Source: Oceanobacillus rekensis (lineage in GTDB: Bacteria; Bacillota; Bacilli; Bacillales; Amphibacillaceae). From it: a DNA stretch of 64,000 bases. The position numbers and the translations under genes were made by a program. The notes under the pieces were generated by a model, which saw only the letters and a list, made by a program, of their open reading frames with translations, ran no database searches and was not told where the DNA came from. Positions 60,571 to 64,000 of this stretch are shown piece by piece; within the stretch, counting starts at the first letter, position 1; each line of letters begins with the position of its first letter. Where the stretch lies: assembly GCF_002153375.1 (NCBI RefSeq), contig NZ_MTBQ01000002.1:498223-562222 (forward strand), written 5' to 3'.

Positions 60571-61701
60571 ATGATTCCATTTAATAAACCATGTGTTATT
60601 GGTACTGAACATGAAGCAATAAAAGAAGCAATCGAGCTAACCAAGATTTCGGGGAATGGATCTTTTGGAAAGAGGTGCACATTATGGCTCGAAGAACGAT
60701 TGGAATGTGACAAAGCTATCCTCACCCCATCATGCACCGCAGCACTTGAAATGACAGCCCTTTTATCTGAGGTAGGTGCCGGTGATGAAGTTATTATGCC
60801 TTCATATACATTTGTTTCCACTGCCAATGCCTTTGCATTAAGAGGTGCATCCATACGCTTTGTCGATGTTTCACCTGAGACAATGAATATTGACCCGGAT
60901 AAAATTAGAGAAGCGGTAACAGAACGAACAAAAGCAATTGTTGTTGTCCATTATGCAGGGGTCTCTTGTGATATGGATGCAATTATGGAAATTGCTAAAC
61001 TTTATGGACTTTGGGTAATTGAAGATGCAGCCCAGGGACTTCTTAGTAAATACAAAGGAAAGCCACTTGGAACGATTGGGCATATGGGGACTTTTAGCTT
61101 TCATGAAACGAAAAATTATACTTGTGGGGAAGGTGGAGCATTAATTATTAATGAACCCTCACTAGTGGAACGGGCAGAAATTATACAAGAAAAAGGTACC
61201 GATCGTTCACAGTTCCTTAAAGGGATGGTTGATAAATACTCATGGCGGGACCTTGGTTCATCCTATTTGTTAAGTGAGCTGAATGCAGCTTATTTATCGG
61301 TGCAATTGGAATATGCAGACAAGATTTATGAAAATCGAATGCGTGCATGGGAGCAGTACCGAAAAGGACTGCAATCTCTAGCAGATACACGTTTGATTGC
61401 TATACCTACTATTCCGGTGGATTGCGAGCATAATGCCCACATGTTTTACCTGAAAACAAGAGATGAAATGGAACGATCGAATCTTATTCAATATTTGAAA
61501 AAAAACGGTATCATGGCAGTACCGCATTATGTTCCGCTTCATACATCTGCAGCGGGAAAAAAGTTTGGTAATTTCATTGGGGATGATCGCTACACCACAG
61601 CGGATAGTGACCGATTACTGCGTCTGCCAATTTATTACGGAATGAAGGAAGAGGATGTGGAACATGGGATCAAGATTATTCAACAGTATTATCAAGCATA
61701 A
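60571..61701 (+). CDS. wecE: dTDP-4-amino-4,6-dideoxygalactose transaminase
   Basis: 376-aa PLP-dependent DegT/DnrJ/EryC1 enzyme, the same length as E. coli WecE and very similar along its whole sequence (TPSCTAALEMTALL, GDEVIMPSYTFVSTANAF, DAAQGLLSKYKG, FSFHETKNYTCGEGGA with the PLP-lysine, AHMFYLKTRD, VPHYVPLH, DRYTTADSDRLLRLP). It transfers an amino group from glutamate to the 4-keto sugar made by RmlB. ATG 60571 follows GAGGTG. Stop overlaps the next gene by about 38 bp. Confidence 0.93.
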   Translation: MIPFNKPCVIGTEHEAIKEAIELTKISGNGSFGKRCTLWLEERLECDKAILTPSCTAALEMTALLSEVGAGDEVIMPSYTFVSTANAFALRGASIRFVDVSPETMNIDPDKIREAVTERTKAIVVVHYAGVSCDMDAIMEIAKLYGLWVIEDAAQGLLSKYKGKPLGTIGHMGTFSFHETKNYTCGEGGALIINEPSLVERAEIIQEKGTDRSQFLKGMVDKYSWRDLGSSYLLSELNAAYLSVQLEYADKIYENRMRAWEQYRKGLQSLADTRLIAIPTIPVDCEHNAHMFYLKTRDEMERSNLIQYLKKNGIMAVPHYVPLHTSAAGKKFGNFIGDDRYTTADSDRLLRLPIYYGMKEEDVEHGIKIIQQYYQA

Positions 61702-63355
61702 ATTTATTTGGATTGCTTGTCTCGTGCTTATCGCCTATCTTCTTCCATATTACATATTAGGTGTGGACACACATATTCGTGTACATGATAACCTGGATTC
61801 GAATATTGTCTGGTATAAGATGCTTGCAGAAAGTGGGCAGATTTTTACGCTGACAGATACGATGCTGCCAAATGCAATCAATGGTTTGCCAAGAAGTACA
61901 CTTCCATCGCCATTTGATGCGGTTGTTTGGCTTTACGTAATCTTTGAACCAATGACAGCCTATACGATCAGCCAAACGATCATGAGGTTTGTCGCTTTCT
62001 TTGGGTTGTACCTTCTTTTGACGAGATATGTCTTCAAAGAAAAGCAGTCAGAATGGATTACGGTCGGTGCAGCATTAGCCTTTGCCATGCTGCCCTATTG
62101 GCCATCTGGTGCATTATCCATTGCTGGTACTCCGCTTGCACTCTATTTATTTTTAACGATTAGAAAAAATGGTTGGAAGACGAAGGCGTACATCTGGATC
62201 GGCCTTATGCTCATACCGTTTCTATCCAATTTTGTGCTGAGCTTTGTATTTTTCCTCGCTCTATTGGGATTGCTATGGCTGATAGATTGGATTCGTTTTA
62301 AAAAGCCGAACTGGCCATTTTTTACAGCAATCGCATCCATGACAAGTATTTATGTGGTGAAAAACTACTTATTGATTACATCCATGTTTTTTGATAGTGG
62401 ATTCACCTCGCACAGGGAGGAGCTTGATCTCGGACATAATACGATCCAGCGCAGTTATGAATTGGCATGGGAAAATTTCTTGTATGGACATACGCATGAC
62501 GCGGCACATCAGGCCTACATCATTATTCCAGTAATATTGTTGGCTTTACTTGTTGCAGTTTACAGTAAAATAAAGCCACGAATATTAATGACATTATTTT
62601 TTTGTAATCTTGCAATATCTTTCTGGTATGCTTTTTGGTATTGGGAAGGCTGGCGGATCATCAAGGATAATGTGATGGTTGCCAACACGTTTAACTTCGC
62701 AAGAATTCATTTTTTTGATCCAGCAATTTGGTATATCTGCTTTGCACTTGCGCTAGTTATTTTATGGAGGTATCTAAAGTTTGGAAAGATTCTCGTTGCT
62801 ATGTTGGTAGTTTCCCAATGTATTGGACTGTTTGGTCTATCAGAAGAGCTGAAATATAAGGAATTTGATAGTCCAACATTTGCAGAGTATTATTCTGAGG
62901 ATTTATTCCAGGAGATTGAAGACTACATTGGTGAAGACCAGTCTGAATACCGAGTCGTAAGCATTGGCATGCATCCGACGATTGCCCAGTTTAATGGCTT
63001 CTATACACTCGATACATATAATAATAGTTTCCCACTGGAATACAAGCATAAGTTCAGGGAAGTCATTGCGGGGGAACTGGAGAAAAGCCCTGGACTTGCA
63101 AGCTATTTTGACACTTGGGGCGGTAGGCTCTATATGTATGTGGCAGAGCATGGGAAAGACTATATGTTTACTAAAGATAGAAATGAACCAATTGAAAACC
63201 TCGATATTAATACACTAGCATTAGAAAAACTAGGTGGCGATTATATTTTCTCTGCAGTACGTATAGAAAATAACGAAGAACTGGGTCTCCAGCATGAACA
63301 TACATTTGAAAATAATATGTCGCCTTGGGAAATCTGGCTGTATTCTGTGTCATAA
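61664..63355 (+). CDS. Polytopic GT-C-like membrane protein (DUF6044 type)
   Basis: 563 aa with roughly ten to eleven membrane helices in residues 10-385 and a soluble C-terminal region. The first extracytoplasmic loop is acidic (GVDTHIRVHDNLDSN), as in GT-C glycosyltransferases, whose catalytic acidic residue sits there. It resembles DUF6044 proteins and is functionally comparable to YfhO of the B. subtilis CsbB-GtcA-YfhO system. It is proposed to move the sugar from undecaprenyl phosphate to an extracellular polymer. Start ATG 61664 lies within wecE. Acceptor unknown. Confidence 0.78.
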   Translation: MGSRLFNSIIKHKFIWIACLVLIAYLLPYYILGVDTHIRVHDNLDSNIVWYKMLAESGQIFTLTDTMLPNAINGLPRSTLPSPFDAVVWLYVIFEPMTAYTISQTIMRFVAFFGLYLLLTRYVFKEKQSEWITVGAALAFAMLPYWPSGALSIAGTPLALYLFLTIRKNGWKTKAYIWIGLMLIPFLSNFVLSFVFFLALLGLLWLIDWIRFKKPNWPFFTAIASMTSIYVVKNYLLITSMFFDSGFTSHREELDLGHNTIQRSYELAWENFLYGHTHDAAHQAYIIIPVILLALLVAVYSKIKPRILMTLFFCNLAISFWYAFWYWEGWRIIKDNVMVANTFNFARIHFFDPAIWYICFALALVILWRYLKFGKILVAMLVVSQCIGLFGLSEELKYKEFDSPTFAEYYSEDLFQEIEDYIGEDQSEYRVVSIGMHPTIAQFNGFYTLDTYNNSFPLEYKHKFREVIAGELEKSPGLASYFDTWGGRLYMYVAEHGKDYMFTKDRNEPIENLDINTLALEKLGGDYIFSAVRIENNEELGLQHEHTFENNMSPWEIWLYSVS

Positions 63356-63370
63356 GCCTGATTTGATGGA

Positions 63371-63418
63371 AATAATCGGTATACAGTTTTTGTAATTGTA
63401 TACCGATTATTTTTTTAT
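63371..63418 (+). terminator. Terminator of the sugar cassette
   Basis: 15-bp perfect stem AATAATCGGTATACA / TGTATACCGATTATT with 11-nt loop and seven T residues. Confidence 0.93.
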
Positions 63419-63464
63419 AGGCTTATTTATATTTCATAATCGAACATATGATTCTTTCACTGAA

Positions 63465-63515
63465 ATACAAATGTAACATTCTCATAATATGAGTGACATT
63501 CTCCAGTGCTATACT
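63465..63515 (+). promoter_or_regulatory. Promoter region of the CwlO-like gene
   Basis: Extended -10 TGC-TATACT (63507-63515). Upstream ACATTCTC occurs twice as a direct repeat (within TGTAACATTCTC and TGACATTCTC); the first half TGTAAC resembles one half of a WalR box (TGTWAH-N5-TGTWAH) but the second half is poor. About 110 nt of leader to the start codon. Confidence 0.45.
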
Positions 63516-63623
63516 AACCCGTAGCGATTGGTAAATTTAGTATATTTTTCACACGACTGCATTTCATTGATGAATAGATTTAAAAAGAAATTGCAGGTGT
63601 GGCAGAAAGCAGGGGGAAGAAGA

Positions 63624-64000
63624 TTGAAGAATACCTTAGTAGTAATAACCACAGTTATTATGATTGTTGGACTAGGTGGCTCATTATTTAGTGTCCCAGC
63701 CTTTGCAGAACCCGCAAATAATTTAGAAGACATTCAGGATCAAAGGAAAGAGATTAAAGGAAATCTCTCAGAATCGGAACAGCAAATTACATCTATTTTA
63801 ATAGAATTGGAATCATTGAATAAAGAAATCGAGCAAGTAAACAAAAAATTAACCGAAAATCAAGCCTTGGTGGATGAAACTGAGAGTAATATAGATGCTA
63901 CACTAGTTGATATTTCAGATTTGGAAAAAGAAATGAAAGAATTAGAAACAAAGATAGAAGAGCGATATGAGATACTAAAAGATCGCATTGTTTCCACCCA
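63624..64000 (+). CDS. CwlO/PcsB-like secreted coiled-coil protein, N-terminal part
   Basis: Runs off the right edge. Start TTG after AGGGGGAAG gives a signal peptide (MKNTLVVITTVIMIVGLGGS, cleavage after AFA near residue 28) followed by a long heptad-rich coiled coil (QDQRKEIKGNLSESEQQI and on). This is the N-terminal plan of CwlO-type DL-endopeptidases, whose NlpC/P60 domain would lie beyond the window. An ATG at 63570 in the same frame lacks a ribosome site. Without the C-terminus the peptidase identity stays provisional. Confidence 0.72.
   Translation, partial: MKNTLVVITTVIMIVGLGGSLFSVPAFAEPANNLEDIQDQRKEIKGNLSESEQQITSILIELESLNKEIEQVNKKLTENQALVDETESNIDATLVDISDLEKEMKELETKIEERYEILKDRIVST

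Overview
The window is AT-rich chromosomal DNA of a low-GC Gram-positive bacterium, most likely a Bacillaceae member close to Oceanobacillus, Virgibacillus or related halotolerant genera. This rests on gene order: minJ-uvrBA, yvlCD-hprK-lgt-yvoD-ppaX-yvoF, glpP-glpFK-glpD, trxB-rapZ-yvcK-whiA-crh-clpP, rpoN-cggR-gapA-pgk-tpiA-gpmI-eno and secG-est-rnr-smpB-ssrA all match the arrangement known from Bacillus subtilis and relatives. It is also supported by bacillithiol (BshB2), MinJ, Crh, CtsR-type and CggR-type signals. The genus is inference.

Layout. 1-7.5 kb: nucleotide excision repair genes under an SOS-box-like site, a bacillithiol deacetylase pair, and an envelope-stress pair (yvlCD) with an ECF/sigma-W-like promoter. 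7.6-12.2 kb: HPr kinase, lipoprotein lipidation and PpaX, ending in the antiterminator GlpP. 12.2-16.7 kb: glycerol uptake and catabolism, with two GlpP-type leader terminators and a cre-like site. 17.1-23.5 kb: TPR protein, trxB, the rapZ-yvcK-whiA-crh cell envelope/carbon control cluster, and clpP with a CtsR site. 23.9 kb: tRNA-Arg(CCG). 24.0-30.2 kb: a ketone-body (acetoacetate/3-hydroxybutyrate) operon behind a sigma-54 promoter with three 18-bp palindromic activator sites next to its enhancer-binding protein; its last gene is frameshifted. 30.3-35.1 kb: aroK, an RNase H-like protein, acetate symporter, rpoN and a glutaredoxin-like protein. 35.1-43.1 kb: the CggR-controlled glycolytic operon. 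43.2-45.5 kb: a nested scar made of a repeat element, a disabled IS3-family insertion sequence and a decayed nucleoside hydrolase. 45.5-56.4 kb: nitroreductase, ptsI, hydrolases, secG, RNase R, a ZIP transporter, smpB, tmRNA and an NCS1 permease. 56.6-63.4 kb: a seven-gene, tightly overlapping surface-glycosylation cassette. 63.6-64 kb: start of a CwlO-like secreted protein.

The most interesting system is the 56.6-63.4 kb cassette. RmlA and RmlB make dTDP-4-keto-6-deoxyglucose, a close WecE homologue aminates it and a WecD-like GNAT enzyme would acetylate it, giving the Fuc4NAc donor known from enterobacterial common antigen. A CsbB/GtrB-like polyprenyl-phosphate glycosyltransferase, an SMR/ArnE-like small membrane protein (in place of the usual GtrA flippase) and a GT-C-like polytopic protein would load, flip and attach this sugar to an unknown extracellular polymer. 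A second theme is repeats: a dispersed TIR-bounded element present four times (one copy with its core inverted, two carrying GC-rich palindromic modules) and a 70-bp MITE-like insertion with 11-bp flanking duplications in the rapZ leader.
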